Shown here: in pieces, positions 1 through 8,615 of the stretch
How positions within the stretch are numbered: position 1 is the stretch's first letter
How the letters are laid out: every line of letters begins with the position of its first letter
Source: Mesorhizobium sp. GbtcB19
GTDB lineage: Bacteria > Pseudomonadota > Alphaproteobacteria > Rhizobiales > Rhizobiaceae
Length of the DNA stretch: 64,000 nt
Assembly: GCF_019091085.1 (NCBI RefSeq)
Contig: NZ_JAGXJY010000019.1
Coordinates: forward strand, 1 to 64,000
Direction of reading: 5' to 3'
The notes under the pieces: generated by a model
Database searches by the model: none
What the model was told of the DNA's origin: nothing
The model's input: only the letters and a program-made list of their open reading frames with translations
Translations under genes and position numbers: made by a program

Positions 1-80
1 GCGGGCCCCCGCCCCCCCCCTCGGGGAGCCCCCCCACCCGGAAGAGGAAGACCGCCCCCCCGGCCCCCCCGGCCCCCCCC
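1..80. other. Probable low-quality sequence at contig end
   Basis: The plus strand is dominated by runs of C (G on the coding strand of the ATPase gene). The frame stays open, but conserved residues of the P-type ATPase are replaced by Gly. This looks like base-calling error toward G at a contig end rather than biology. Confidence 0.7.
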
Positions 81-649
81 ATGATGACGGCGCCGCCGGC
101 CGCGATCGTCATCAGCGTCTCGAACGAGAACGGCGTGCCGGCGCGGGCAGCAGCGAGCGCGCGGTTGGCGATCGGCAAAAGGCCGACGGCAAGTGCTGCG
201 ACAAACGCCCACCATTCGATCGGCGGATAAAGCCGCCCGATGCCGTAGGCGAGGCCGAGCGCCAGCCCGCAGCCGATGGTGAGCATGCCCTTTTTCGTCC
301 GCCACCAGGCCCCCTGCCCCTCGCTGCCATCATCCGCGTGCGCGTGGGTTCCGGCCTGTCCATGATCTTGGTCATGGTCGTGATCATGGTGGTCGTGATC
401 GTGGACTGGATACGCGCCGGCCTCGTCGGCGTCCGCGGGAAGGACGCCGTAGCCAAGCTTGCCGAGCTGCGCCTTCATGGCCGGCAACAGCGCGGCTTCG
501 TCCGCATGGCCGACCCGCATCATGCCGGCTGCCGCGGAGGCCGACACGCGCCCGACCCCCGGCAGTCGGCTCACCGCCGTCCCGATCTTGGCGGCGCAAG
601 CGGCGCAATCCATGCCCGTGACGCGATAGCGGGTTTCCCTGACGTCCAT
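1..649 (-). CDS. Heavy-metal translocating P-type ATPase, N-terminal part (cut by window edge)
   Basis: P1B-type ATPase that exports a soft divalent metal (Zn, Cd or Pb class) across the inner membrane. Only the N-terminal ~216 residues lie in the window. They hold an HMA domain with GMDCAAC at residues 12-18, a His/Asp-rich linker (HDHDHHDHDHDQDH near residue 84), the first membrane segments, and PFSFETLM, which leads into the usual second membrane block. ATG at 649 is preceded by AAGGAG. The gene is divergent from a MerR regulator and has a MerR-style promoter. The last ~25 codons (bases 1-80) read as Gly/Ala because of C runs; the family normally has a GAAEEAA-like stretch there, so that part is probably miscalled. 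The Cd/Pb/Zn class is inferred from the HMA domain, His-rich linker and regulator, because the CPC motif lies outside the window. Confidence 0.88.
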   Translation of the reverse strand, partial: MDVRETRYRVTGMDCAACAAKIGTAVSRLPGVGRVSASAAAGMMRVGHADEAALLPAMKAQLGKLGYGVLPADADEAGAYPVHDHDHHDHDHDQDHGQAGTHAHADDGSEGQGAWWRTKKGMLTIGCGLALGLAYGIGRLYPPIEWWAFVAALAVGLLPIANRALAAARAGTPFSFETLMTIAAGGAVIMGGAGGAGGAVFLFRVGGLPEGGGGGP

Positions 650-716
650 AACATCTGCTCCTTGCGCGAAGCGGCTCAGACACAGAATAGCCTACCCGCT
701 TCAAATGCTTGTTCTC

Positions 717-763
717 ACGCAATTCCGGATGGAAAACCGTTGGGCACTTTCCCTTGAATTGCT
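717..763. repeat. Short palindromic intergenic repeat (RIME-like), copy 1
   Basis: ACGCAATTCCGGATGGAAAA at the left and TTGAATTGCT at the right form an imperfect inverted repeat (GCAATTCC versus GAATTGC). The same unit recurs at 20048-20094, 24782-24835 and, inverted, 39718-39770. It resembles the RIME-type intergenic elements of rhizobia. Confidence 0.7.
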
Positions 764-777
764 GCAACCTGAAACCG

Positions 778-808
778 GTGCTACATCCTCTAGTGACTAG
801 AGGAGCAA
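778..808 (-). promoter_or_regulatory. MerR-type promoter/operator for the metal ATPase
   Basis: Read on the minus strand: -35 TTGCTC (808-803), a 19-bp spacer, then -10 TAGCAC (783-778). The spacer contains the perfect 17-bp palindrome CCTCTAGTGACTAGAGG at 787-803. An over-long 19-20 bp spacer filled by a dyad is the hallmark of promoters untwisted by MerR-family activators. It points toward the ATPase gene, and the regulator ATG lies only 14 bp beyond the palindrome. Confidence 0.75.
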
Positions 809-817
809 GCGAAAAAA

Positions 818-1252
818 ATGCCGAAGGACGAATTCACCATCGGCGAGGCCGCGCGGCAGAGCGGCGTGAAGGTGCCGACGATCCGCTATTACGAGCAGAT
901 CGGCCTCTTGCCCGTCGCCTCGCGCAGCGAAGGAAACAGGCGGCTCTACGACCGCCCCGACCTCGGCCGCCTCGCCTTCATCCGCCCCGCGCGCGGACTC
1001 GGCTTCGCGGGCGGCGCCATCCGCACGCTGCTGTCGCTGCAGGATGATCCGGATCAGTCCTGCGCCGCCGCGGACGCAATCGCCAAGGCCCGCCTGGTCG
1101 AGGTCGACAAGCGCATCGCCAGCCTCAATGCGCTGCGCGACGAGCTCAAGCGCATGGTCAAGCAATGCGAGAGCGGCCGGATCGGCGACTGCCGCGTCAT
1201 CGAGACGCTTGCCGACACGACCCATGTCCACGGGCGGCTGGCAGAAGCATAG
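818..1252 (+). CDS. MerR-family heavy-metal-responsive transcriptional regulator (CadR/PbrR/ZntR-like)
   Basis: A 144-residue metal sensor predicted to activate the divergent ATPase gene. The N-terminal winged helix-turn-helix (FTIGEAARQSGVKVPTIRYYEQIGLL, about residues 6-31) is followed by a long dimerisation helix (about 85-117) and a cysteine-containing tail. Cys82, Cys117 and Cys125 match the three-cysteine arrangement used by Zn/Cd/Pb sensors of the family. Its ATG sits just after the operator, so the protein probably also controls its own expression. Exact metal specificity cannot be read from sequence; Cd/Pb or Zn are the likely choices. Confidence 0.88.
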   Translation: MPKDEFTIGEAARQSGVKVPTIRYYEQIGLLPVASRSEGNRRLYDRPDLGRLAFIRPARGLGFAGGAIRTLLSLQDDPDQSCAAADAIAKARLVEVDKRIASLNALRDELKRMVKQCESGRIGDCRVIETLADTTHVHGRLAEA

Positions 1253-1534
1253 GCATTCGAGGACAATCGCTGGCGTGAACTGAGTGCCATGTCTCGAAGG
1301 CCGCACCAGCCGGCCTGTGGCGAGGCCGGTGGAAACCAGCATGGTGCGACCGAGCACCACGCCTTCGCCCTGGACGGCGGCCGCTGCTCGGGTCGACGCC
1401 TTCGACGCCTCTTGCAGCAATCCAGCGCGCGTCGATATATTAGCAATTGCTTCTTTACAGAGTTGGCACGTGCTATTGTGGTCTTGGGATCGGCGGACGC
1501 GCCGGGGCGCCCGTCTCCCCAAGGGAGGAAACCA

Positions 1535-1828
1535 ATGGCTCATTACGTATTACTGTCGAACTTCACCGATCAGGGTGTCAGGACCATAAAGGACACTCAG
1601 AAGCGTGCCGAGGCCTTCAAGGCGATGGCCAGCAAAAGCGGGGTCAAGGTTCACACCCTGCTGTGGACGCTGGGCAAGCATGATGTCGTCGTGGTCGCCG
1701 AAGCAGAAGACGACATTGCGGCGACCGCGCTAAGCCTATCGATCGCATCAATGGGCAACATCAGAACCGAGACCCTGAGGGCGTTCGACTCGGCGGACAT
1801 GGCCAAGATATTGGCAAAGATGGCCTGA
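1535..1828 (+). CDS. GYD domain-containing protein
   Basis: A 97-residue protein matching the GYD family (small ferredoxin-fold proteins of unknown role). It has the usual MAHYVLLSNFTDQG opening, a KVHTLLWTLGKHDVVVVAEA core, and a terminal helix. The frame is open well upstream, but ATG at 1535 has GGGAGG at 1523-1528 and begins exactly where family members begin. It stands alone, 282 bases after the MerR gene. No ligand or partner can be inferred. Confidence 0.8.
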   Translation: MAHYVLLSNFTDQGVRTIKDTQKRAEAFKAMASKSGVKVHTLLWTLGKHDVVVVAEAEDDIAATALSLSIASMGNIRTETLRAFDSADMAKILAKMA

Positions 1829-2259
1829 CCGTTACTTTATCGACGCACGCGGGTGATCGAGCTGGCGCCATGCCGTGTGCTCGGCGCCTGCCGCTTCTGA
1901 CCATGTAACGCCGAGGATGCGCGGCTTATTGCTCGTCGCGGCGCATCCGCGATCCGCTTTGGCCTGCTCGGCTTGGGTTTTTCGATCCTCGAATAGGGCA
2001 ACCGACGGCGTGGGCGGGGGCGTTGGGGAGCCGCCGGTTACCAGGACGGGGGGCCATGTAATCAGAAAATACGCAGGCCCTGACGCAATAATGCCACTTG
2101 TCCGCATTCATGGGAACCGATTTCTAGATTACGATTCAAACACATATGGAAGGAAACGCACATACACGATGATCTCCACACCGCTACCCGCGCCAGGAAC
2201 CAGATCGGCTGTGCCGCGTCATAGAGACAGGTTCTTGTCTCGGTTCGGGAGTGACGTCG
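1829..2259. other. Intergenic stretch without a convincing gene
   Basis: About 430 bases between the GYD gene and the L,D-transpeptidase. Open frames here have no recognisable product, start site or family. No clear terminator or operator was seen. Confidence 0.4.
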
Positions 2260-3258
2260 ATGGTCAGACTCCTTCTTGTCGTCGCGATAGCGCTAGCATT
2301 CGCGTGCGATGGGGCGCGGGCGGCAAAGATCAACCTCGATACGGTCAACCAGGCGCAATTCAGCGAGGGCGAGCCCAAAGGGGTCGATCCGATGCTGCTC
2401 AAGGCTCAGATCCTTCTGGATCGCGCACGTTTCTCGCCCGGCCTGATCGACGGCCGCCTTTCCGACAATTTCACCAAGGCCATCGCGGCTTTCCAGGCGG
2501 CGAACGGACTACTCTCCGACGGCAAGCTCACGCGCGAAACCTGGGACAAGCTCGCGGCAACCTTCGCCGGCCCGGTGCTGACGACCTACGAGATTACAAA
2601 GAAGGATGTGCATGAGCCTTTCACCAAGCGCATTCCTGCCCGCCTGGAGAGAATGGCGAAGCTGAAGCGCCTCGGTTATCGCAATGTACAGGAGAAGCTC
2701 GCCGAGCGTTTCCATGTCAGCGAACAATTGCTGAGGATGCTCAATCCCAAAAGCGGTTTCAGGAAGGCCGATACGTCTCTGGTGGTGCCCGATGTCGGCC
2801 GAGGCGATCTGCCTTCACAGCTAACCAGCGTCGAGGTCGACAAGGCGTCTCGCCAGGTGCGCGTGCTCGATCCGTCAGGCAAACCGATTGCCGTCTACCC
2901 CGCCTCGATCGGCAGCGAGGAGAAGCCGGCGCCGAGCGGCGCGGCCGAGGTCAGGCGCGTGGTGCGCAATCCTACCTATCACTACAATCCGAAATTCGCC
3001 TTCAAGGGTGTCAAGACCAAGCGGCCCTTCACCATCGCCAAGGGTCCGAACAATCCGGTCGGATCGGTATGGATCGATCTCTCCATCGAGAGCTACGGCA
3101 TCCATGGCACGCCCGACCCTGGCAAGATCGGCACCACTTTCTCGCATGGCTGCATCCGGCTGACCAACTGGGACGCCGAAGACCTCGCGGTCATGGTCAA
3201 GCCGGGAACGAAAGTCGACTTCAAGGACGAGACGGCGCAGGACGGGCAAGCCCAGTGA
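2260..3258 (+). CDS. L,D-transpeptidase (ErfK/YbiS family) with peptidoglycan-binding domain
   Basis: A 332-residue periplasmic enzyme that makes meso-DAP to meso-DAP or protein to peptidoglycan crosslinks. It has a signal peptide (residues 1-22, ending in ARA), a PG_binding_1 domain (about 45-103, with LIDGRLSDNFTKAIAAFQ), a LysM-like stretch (about 137-178) and a YkuD catalytic domain (about 190-320). The active-site motif is complete: His282 in IHGTPDP and Cys298 in SHGCIRL. A GTG at 2251 is in frame, but GGGAG at 2248-2252 is well placed for the ATG at 2260. The gene appears monocistronic. Confidence 0.9.
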   Translation: MVRLLLVVAIALAFACDGARAAKINLDTVNQAQFSEGEPKGVDPMLLKAQILLDRARFSPGLIDGRLSDNFTKAIAAFQAANGLLSDGKLTRETWDKLAATFAGPVLTTYEITKKDVHEPFTKRIPARLERMAKLKRLGYRNVQEKLAERFHVSEQLLRMLNPKSGFRKADTSLVVPDVGRGDLPSQLTSVEVDKASRQVRVLDPSGKPIAVYPASIGSEEKPAPSGAAEVRRVVRNPTYHYNPKFAFKGVKTKRPFTIAKGPNNPVGSVWIDLSIESYGIHGTPDPGKIGTTFSHGCIRLTNWDAEDLAVMVKPGTKVDFKDETAQDGQAQ

Positions 3259-3294
3259 ATGCCGGCAGCCGATCCTGCAAATCAGACGCGATCG

Positions 3295-4299
3295 CTATTT
3301 CACCTTGATAACGACCTTGCCTTTGGCGCGTCCCTTCTCGACGAAAGCCAGTGCCTCGTTCGTTTCCTCGAACGGGAATATCCGATCGATCACAGGGCGG
3401 ATGGTTCCGGATTCAAGCAGAGGTGTTATCTTGTTCAGCTGATCGCCCTGCGCCCACATGAAAAGAAACGAATACTCGACGCCCGCGCGTTCGGCCTTCT
3501 TCCTGATGCCGCGGCTCAAGGCTCGCATGACCAGTTTAAGCATCATGTTCAGGCCCAGCTTCCTTGCAAATTCAGCGTCCGGCGGACCTGAGATCGATAT
3601 GAGCTTGCCGCCGGGTTTCAGCACACCCAGCGATTTTTCAAGCGTTTTGGCGTCCTGACTGTTGATGACGACATCATAGTCCTTAAGAAGCTTTTCGAAG
3701 TCGTCTTTCCGGTAGTCGACTACAATATCGGCGCCAAGGCTTTTCACCAGCGCCGTACTCGCGGCGCCCGCAGTTGTCGCTACCGTCGCGCCGAGATCCT
3801 TCGCCAGTTGGATGGCGAACGTGCCTACACCGCCCGACCCGGCCTGGATGAAAACCTTCTGGCCCCGCCTCAGACCGGCCTTGTCGACGAGCACCTGCCA
3901 GGCGGTCAGGGCAACGAGCGGAATCGAGGCAGCTTCCTCCATGCTGAGATTCTTGGGTTTCAGGGCAACGTCAGCTTCATTGATCGCGATGAATTCGGCG
4001 AATGTTCCCACGCGGCCATCCCGCGGCCGTGCATAGATTTCGTCGCCGGGTTTGAACTTGCGGACTTTGGATCCGACACGAACGACGATCCCGGCAACGT
4101 CGTGCCCCAGGATGAAAGGCGGGCGGTAGCGCAGGATGGGTTTGAACTCCCCGTCCCTGATCTTGGCGTCGAGAAGGTTCACGCCCGCCGCGTGAATTTC
4201 GACCAGGACATCCTCGTCTTGCAGGGCCGGCGCTGGCACCTCGACAAGCCGCAGGGCCGCCTTCTTCCCATATTTGTCGACAACAAAGGCTTTCATCAT
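3295..4299 (-). CDS. NADP-dependent quinone/zinc-type alcohol dehydrogenase-like oxidoreductase (MDR superfamily)
   Basis: A 334-residue medium-chain dehydrogenase/reductase. The GroES-like domain comes first (VEIHAAGVNLLDAKIRDG, LGHDVAGIV), followed by a Rossmann domain with the nucleotide motif GSGGVGTFAIQLAK near residue 155. The structural-zinc cysteines of true alcohol dehydrogenases are absent, so a zinc-free quinone- or enone-reductase-like activity is most likely. It lies downstream of an SDR gene on the same strand with an 83-base gap. Both are probably controlled by the divergent TetR repressor, as in stress-inducible reductase modules. The substrate is unknown. Confidence 0.85.
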   Translation of the reverse strand: MMKAFVVDKYGKKAALRLVEVPAPALQDEDVLVEIHAAGVNLLDAKIRDGEFKPILRYRPPFILGHDVAGIVVRVGSKVRKFKPGDEIYARPRDGRVGTFAEFIAINEADVALKPKNLSMEEAASIPLVALTAWQVLVDKAGLRRGQKVFIQAGSGGVGTFAIQLAKDLGATVATTAGAASTALVKSLGADIVVDYRKDDFEKLLKDYDVVINSQDAKTLEKSLGVLKPGGKLISISGPPDAEFARKLGLNMMLKLVMRALSRGIRKKAERAGVEYSFLFMWAQGDQLNKITPLLESGTIRPVIDRIFPFEETNEALAFVEKGRAKGKVVIKVK

Positions 4300-4382
4300 A
4301 TTCGCTTTCTGAAACGGGTTCTTGATGTCCGGCAGACCGAGCCCGCGGACGGGCGCTGGAGCCGGCGCAACGCCTGGTCTGT

Positions 4383-5198
4383 TCAGACCGGCAGGCGGAA
4401 TTGTTTGCGCAAGGCCTTGTCGAACAGTTCGGCGGGCGCGTAGCGGCGCAGCATGCTGACTTGCCTCGCCGCCTTGCCCGCCGTGTACCGCCGTCGTGGG
4501 CGCCTTTCGGCGGCCACCTTGACGACGACCTCGGCCACGACCTCGGGCGGGTCCGCCTTGGGCATCACCTCTCGCAGGAGCGCGTCCACGCCGGCCCTGG
4601 CCTGATCGTATTCCCTCATCACCGAATCCGGCTCGATCCCGTTCTGGTCGAAGACAGTGCGGACGAATGCCGGTTCGATGACCGAGACGCGAATGTTGAA
4701 GGCACGAATCTCGTGGTCGAGCGATTCCGAATACCCCTCAACGGCGTGCTTGACGGCTGAATAATGCGCGGAGTACGGCGCGGGGATCACCCCCAGGATC
4801 GAGCCTATGTTGATGATGCGCCCGCCGCCTTGCCGCCGCATCGCCGGCAACACGGCATTGGTCATCCGAACGACCCCAAATAGGTTTACGTCAAACAGCG
4901 CTTGAACCTGCACGATGGACGACTCCTCCGCGCCCGCCTGCAGTCCGATGCCGGCATTGTTGACCAGCAGGTCGATCCGGCCGGTCTTTGCGAGCACGGT
5001 CGAAACGAGGGCGTTGATGGACTCAGCGTCGGTCACATCGCAACTCAGCATGGTCACCCGGTCTGGACCTTTGCTTATCGCCCGCCGGCTTGTTCCGAAG
5101 ACGGTGAATCCCGCGCGCGCCAACGCCTCGGCGCTTGCGCGACCAATGCCCGACGAAGCGCCTGTCACAATAGCGGTCTTTCCAGAGTGTTCGTTCAC
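4383..5198 (-). CDS. Short-chain dehydrogenase/reductase (SDR), classical type
   Basis: A 271-residue NAD(P)-dependent oxidoreductase. From the chosen start, the cofactor motif TGASSGIG is at residues 12-19, NNAG follows near 80, and the catalytic residues are Ser133, Tyr146 and Lys150 (YSAVK). The GTG at 5198 is preferred over an in-frame TTG four codons upstream because GGAG sits at the right distance. The gene faces away from the TetR gene at 5297, and the space between carries two palindromic operators. It is probably cotranscribed with the quinone-reductase-like gene downstream. The substrate is not predictable. Confidence 0.87.
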   Translation of the reverse strand: MNEHSGKTAIVTGASSGIGRASAEALARAGFTVFGTSRRAISKGPDRVTMLSCDVTDAESINALVSTVLAKTGRIDLLVNNAGIGLQAGAEESSIVQVQALFDVNLFGVVRMTNAVLPAMRRQGGGRIINIGSILGVIPAPYSAHYSAVKHAVEGYSESLDHEIRAFNIRVSVIEPAFVRTVFDQNGIEPDSVMREYDQARAGVDALLREVMPKADPPEVVAEVVVKVAAERRPRRRYTAGKAARQVSMLRRYAPAELFDKALRKQFRLPV

Positions 5199-5237
5199 GT
5201 GGTGCTCCAACTCGTCTAGCCTTTTTCCATTGAATGG

Positions 5238-5270
5238 ATTATGATCATAATATCAAATTACGATCATAAT
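5238..5270. promoter_or_regulatory. Twin palindromic operators between SDR and TetR genes
   Basis: ATTATGATCATAAT at 5238-5251 is a perfect 14-bp palindrome. ATTACGATCATAAT at 5257-5270 is a second copy with one mismatch, 19 bp centre to centre. The pair sits in the only AT-rich part of the divergent intergenic region, as expected for a TetR repressor that controls both directions. Confidence 0.75.
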
Positions 5271-5296
5271 GCAATACTCGACTTGAAGGAGAGATC

Positions 5297-5863
5297 ATGC
5301 GTTACGAAAAGGGTCGCAAGGACGCATCGCGCAGCCGCATTCTGGAGGTTGCGGCCGATCGTTTTCGGGGCGACGGCATCGCAGCGACCGGCCTTGCAAG
5401 CATCATGAGCGACGCCGGGATGACGAACGGGGCCTTCTATCCGCATTTTCAATCCAAGGCGGCGCTTGTCCGGGAATGCGTGGCAACTGCTCTGGAGGGG
5501 CAGTCGGGCCAAATCGCGGAGGCATTGGCTTCCGGTGGCCTGACGACGGCCATAGATGCGTATCTATCGGCGGCTCATCGAGACAATCCCGACAAAGGCT
5601 GCGCTTCGGCGGCGCTTCTGCCGGAAATAGCGCGCGAGCCAGCTGAAACACGCCAAGTCTATACCGAACGCTTCATGACGTTGGTCCGCCAAGTATCGGC
5701 GGCTCTTCCGCCGCAGACCGGGAATCCGGAGGATATAGCACTGGGCATTTTTGCAACCCTCATCGGCGCCCTTCAACTGGCCCGCGCCGTGGACGGGATG
5801 GAATTGTCGGACCGCATACTTGCGGCGGGAGCTGACGCGGCGCGGGCCCTGATCCAGCCGTGA
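5297..5863 (+). CDS. TetR/AcrR-family transcriptional repressor
   Basis: A 188-residue repressor with an N-terminal TetR helix-turn-helix (SRSRILEVAADRFRGDGIA through MTNGAFYPHFQSKAAL, residues 11-56) and a helical ligand domain resembling the C-terminal TetR_C domains found in reductase-controlling regulators. The ATG has GGAGAG just upstream. It is transcribed away from the SDR/oxidoreductase pair, with twin palindromes between, so it most likely represses both. The inducer is unknown; a reactive electrophile would fit the target enzymes, but that is inference. Confidence 0.87.
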   Translation: MRYEKGRKDASRSRILEVAADRFRGDGIAATGLASIMSDAGMTNGAFYPHFQSKAALVRECVATALEGQSGQIAEALASGGLTTAIDAYLSAAHRDNPDKGCASAALLPEIAREPAETRQVYTERFMTLVRQVSAALPPQTGNPEDIALGIFATLIGALQLARAVDGMELSDRILAAGADAARALIQP

Positions 5864-6121
5864 TGGAGCGGCGATGGCAGAGGGCGAAGAAGTTCGAACC
5901 GGAATATCGAAGACTCCGCTGCGACGGCCAAGCCGAGAACGAGAGGCGAGACCTCGCAGGGACGCGCGCAATGATGCGGACGGGTCACACCGGGCGAGCT
6001 TAAACCGGCTGCATAAATCCAGCTTATCATGACCCCTAATTTTTGAAGGCGTTACAGCGCCAATCACCGCCTGTAGCTTCGACCGCGGTCTTTCTCAGCT
6101 CGGTCGAAAAATGGTGGTTTG

Positions 6122-8560
6122 ATGCAGACACATGCGCGGGTGGTGATCGTCGGCGGCGGGTGCGTCGGCGCGGGAATTCTCTACGGGCTGGCCAAGCGCG
6201 GCTGGACCGATGTGGCGCTGCTGGAGCGCACGCAGTTGACCGCCGGCTCGACCTGGCACGCGGCGGGGCTGATTCCGTCCTATGCCCGTAACATCAATGT
6301 CGGGCGGATGATCAACAAGACGATCGAGATCTATGAGGGGCTCGAGGCAGAGACCGGGCAGCCGGTGGGCTGGCACAAATGCGGGCAGTTGCGCATCGCC
6401 AATTCGAGGGATCGGCTCGACGAATACAAGAGCTATATGAGCGTTGCCGAGGTGCAGGGCATGCGGGCGCAGTTGCTCACGCCCGACGAGGCGCGAAAAC
6501 TCTGGCCGCTGCTCGACAACAAAGAGATGCTCGGCGCGCTCTATCATCCCGATGACGGGCATATCGCGCCAGCCGACGTCACGCATGCCATGGCCAAGGG
6601 CGCGCGGGATCTGGGTGCAAAAGTCTATCTCAACACCGAGGTCACTGGCTTCAAGCGGACCGCCAGCGGCGAGTGGCTGGTTGAGACCAATCAGGGCGGC
6701 ATCACCTGCGAGCATGCGATTTGCGCCACCGGCAATTACGCGCGCCAGACCGGCGCGCTGCTCGGTCTCGACATTCCGGCGATCCCGATCCTGCATCAGT
6801 ACTGGATCACCGAGGCAGTGCCGGAAGTGGTGGAGCGCAAGCGCGCGGGGCGACCCGAAATGCCGATCCTGCGCGACGAAGGGTTTGAAGGGTATCTCCG
6901 CGAGGAAGGCGACGGCTTCATGTTCGGGCCCTATGAGCGCACCGAGCATCTGAAGCTGTTCGCCGAGGATGGCGTGCCCTCCTGGTTCGGCGCCGATCTT
7001 CTCGAAGAGGATTTCGATGCGGTGGCCTGGAACTGGGAGCAGGCCTTGCGGCTGGTGCCGGCGCTCGGGCGCGTCGGCATCAAGGCCAATGTGCGCGGGC
7101 CGTTCCAGATGACGGCGGACGAGCTGCCTTTGATGGGGCCGGCCTGGGGCCTGCCCAATGTCTGGCTCGCCGAAGGCGTGCCCGGCGGCATCCTGTGGGG
7201 CGGCACGATCGGTTATTATCTGTCGGAGCGGATCGTCGAGGGCTCCAACAGCCTCGATGTTTCCGACCTCGACCCGCGCCGCTTCGGCGACTACGCCAAC
7301 AAGGAATGGACGCGCGAGAAGGTGCGCGAGGCATGGGGCACGCATGCGGAGCAGAAATATCCGGGACAGGACATGCCCGCCGCGCGGCCGCAGAAGACCG
7401 CGCCGTCATACGACAGGCTGACCGAGCTGGGTGCGGTCTGGGGTGTGCTCAACGGCTGGGAGATGCCGAACTGGTTCGCGCGCGACGGGGTCGAGGCCAA
7501 GGACCAGTATAGCTGGCGATGGACGCCCAAGGGGAACCTCGTCGGCGAGGAGGTGCTGGCGGTGCGCAACGCCGTCGGCCTGGTCGAGATGACACCGATG
7601 ACCAAGTTCGAGGTGTCGGGACAAGGCGCGGCCCAATGGCTGGACAGGATCATCGCCAACCGCCTGCCGGCGGTCGGCAAGGTCACGCTGGCGCACCATC
7701 TGACGGCCAACGGCGGCGTGCAGGCGGAATATATGGTGGCGCGTCTCGGCGAGGACCTGTTCTACCTGATCTCGACGCCACGCGCCGAGCGCTGGAATTT
7801 CGACGACCTGTCCAGGCTGCTTCCCGCCGACGGCGGCGTGAGCCTGAAGAACGTCACCAACGATCGCGGCTGCTTCACCGTCGTCGGCCCCAAGGCCCGC
7901 GAGGTGCTGCAGCCCCTGACCGAAATCGATCTTTCCAACGAAGGTTTTCCATGGTTCGGCGTCAAGACCGGCAGCGTGGCTCTCGCCAGCGACGTGCGGC
8001 TGCTGCGCGTCAACTATGAGGGTGAGCTCGGCTGGGAGCTCTACCATCCCCTGCCCTACCAGCGGCAGTTGCTCGACGCGATCCTGAAGGAGGGCGAGAA
8101 GCACGGCATGCGGCTGGTCGGGCTGCATGCGCTGGAGTCGCTCAGGCTCGAGAAATCCTACCGCGCCATGTATCGCGATATGAACCCGGAGCTCAACGCG
8201 CTGGAGAGCGGGCTGGAGCGCTTCATCCGGCTCGACAAGGGCGACTTCGTCGGGCGCGAGGCCGTGCTGAAATACAAGGAGCGCAACGACCAGCGCCGCT
8301 CAGTGACGCTCAGGATCGACACCGATGGCGCAAGCACACTGGCCAATGAGGGGCTGTACCACGACGGCGCGCTGGTCGGGCGCATCACGTCGGGCGGCTA
8401 TGGCTATGCGCTCGGGCATGACATTGCGCTGGCGCTGCTGCCGGAGCGTTTTGCCAAACCGGGCACGAAGCTCGATGTCGCGATCCTGGGTGACTGGAAG
8501 GTCGCCGAGGTGGTCGCGGATTCGCCTTACGATCCGACCTCGGCCAGGGCGCGGATGTAA
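6122..8560 (+). CDS. FAD-dependent dimethylglycine/sarcosine dehydrogenase-like protein with GcvT domain
   Basis: An 812-residue two-part enzyme. The N-terminal half is a DAO-type flavin domain (VVIVGGGCVGAGIL, residues 7-20). GSTWHAAGL (42-50) holds His46, which aligns with the histidine that binds FAD covalently in dimethylglycine dehydrogenase. The C-terminal half (from about residue 430) is a folate-binding aminomethyltransferase (GcvT) domain, which would pass the released methyl group to tetrahydrofolate. The predicted reaction is oxidative N-demethylation of a methylated amine. The ATG at 6122 is preferred to the TTG just before it. Only 55 bases separate it from the enolase-superfamily gene, suggesting a joint pathway for betaine-type substrates. 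Confidence 0.88.
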   Translation: MQTHARVVIVGGGCVGAGILYGLAKRGWTDVALLERTQLTAGSTWHAAGLIPSYARNINVGRMINKTIEIYEGLEAETGQPVGWHKCGQLRIANSRDRLDEYKSYMSVAEVQGMRAQLLTPDEARKLWPLLDNKEMLGALYHPDDGHIAPADVTHAMAKGARDLGAKVYLNTEVTGFKRTASGEWLVETNQGGITCEHAICATGNYARQTGALLGLDIPAIPILHQYWITEAVPEVVERKRAGRPEMPILRDEGFEGYLREEGDGFMFGPYERTEHLKLFAEDGVPSWFGADLLEEDFDAVAWNWEQALRLVPALGRVGIKANVRGPFQMTADELPLMGPAWGLPNVWLAEGVPGGILWGGTIGYYLSERIVEGSNSLDVSDLDPRRFGDYANKEWTREKVREAWGTHAEQKYPGQDMPAARPQKTAPSYDRLTELGAVWGVLNGWEMPNWFARDGVEAKDQYSWRWTPKGNLVGEEVLAVRNAVGLVEMTPMTKFEVSGQGAAQWLDRIIANRLPAVGKVTLAHHLTANGGVQAEYMVARLGEDLFYLISTPRAERWNFDDLSRLLPADGGVSLKNVTNDRGCFTVVGPKAREVLQPLTEIDLSNEGFPWFGVKTGSVALASDVRLLRVNYEGELGWELYHPLPYQRQLLDAILKEGEKHGMRLVGLHALESLRLEKSYRAMYRDMNPELNALESGLERFIRLDKGDFVGREAVLKYKERNDQRRSVTLRIDTDGASTLANEGLYHDGALVGRITSGGYGYALGHDIALALLPERFAKPGTKLDVAILGDWKVAEVVADSPYDPTSARARM

Positions 8561-8615
8561 CAGGCGGGGCCTGCAAAGGCCCCGTTGCCGACGCGTCCTT
8601 CGGAGGGAAGCCCGT

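Noticed and set aside
1474..1492. Possible sigma-54 promoter (TGGCACGTGCTATTGT) before the GYD gene
   Set aside because: The GG and GC elements are not 10 bases apart and the -12 GC is missing.
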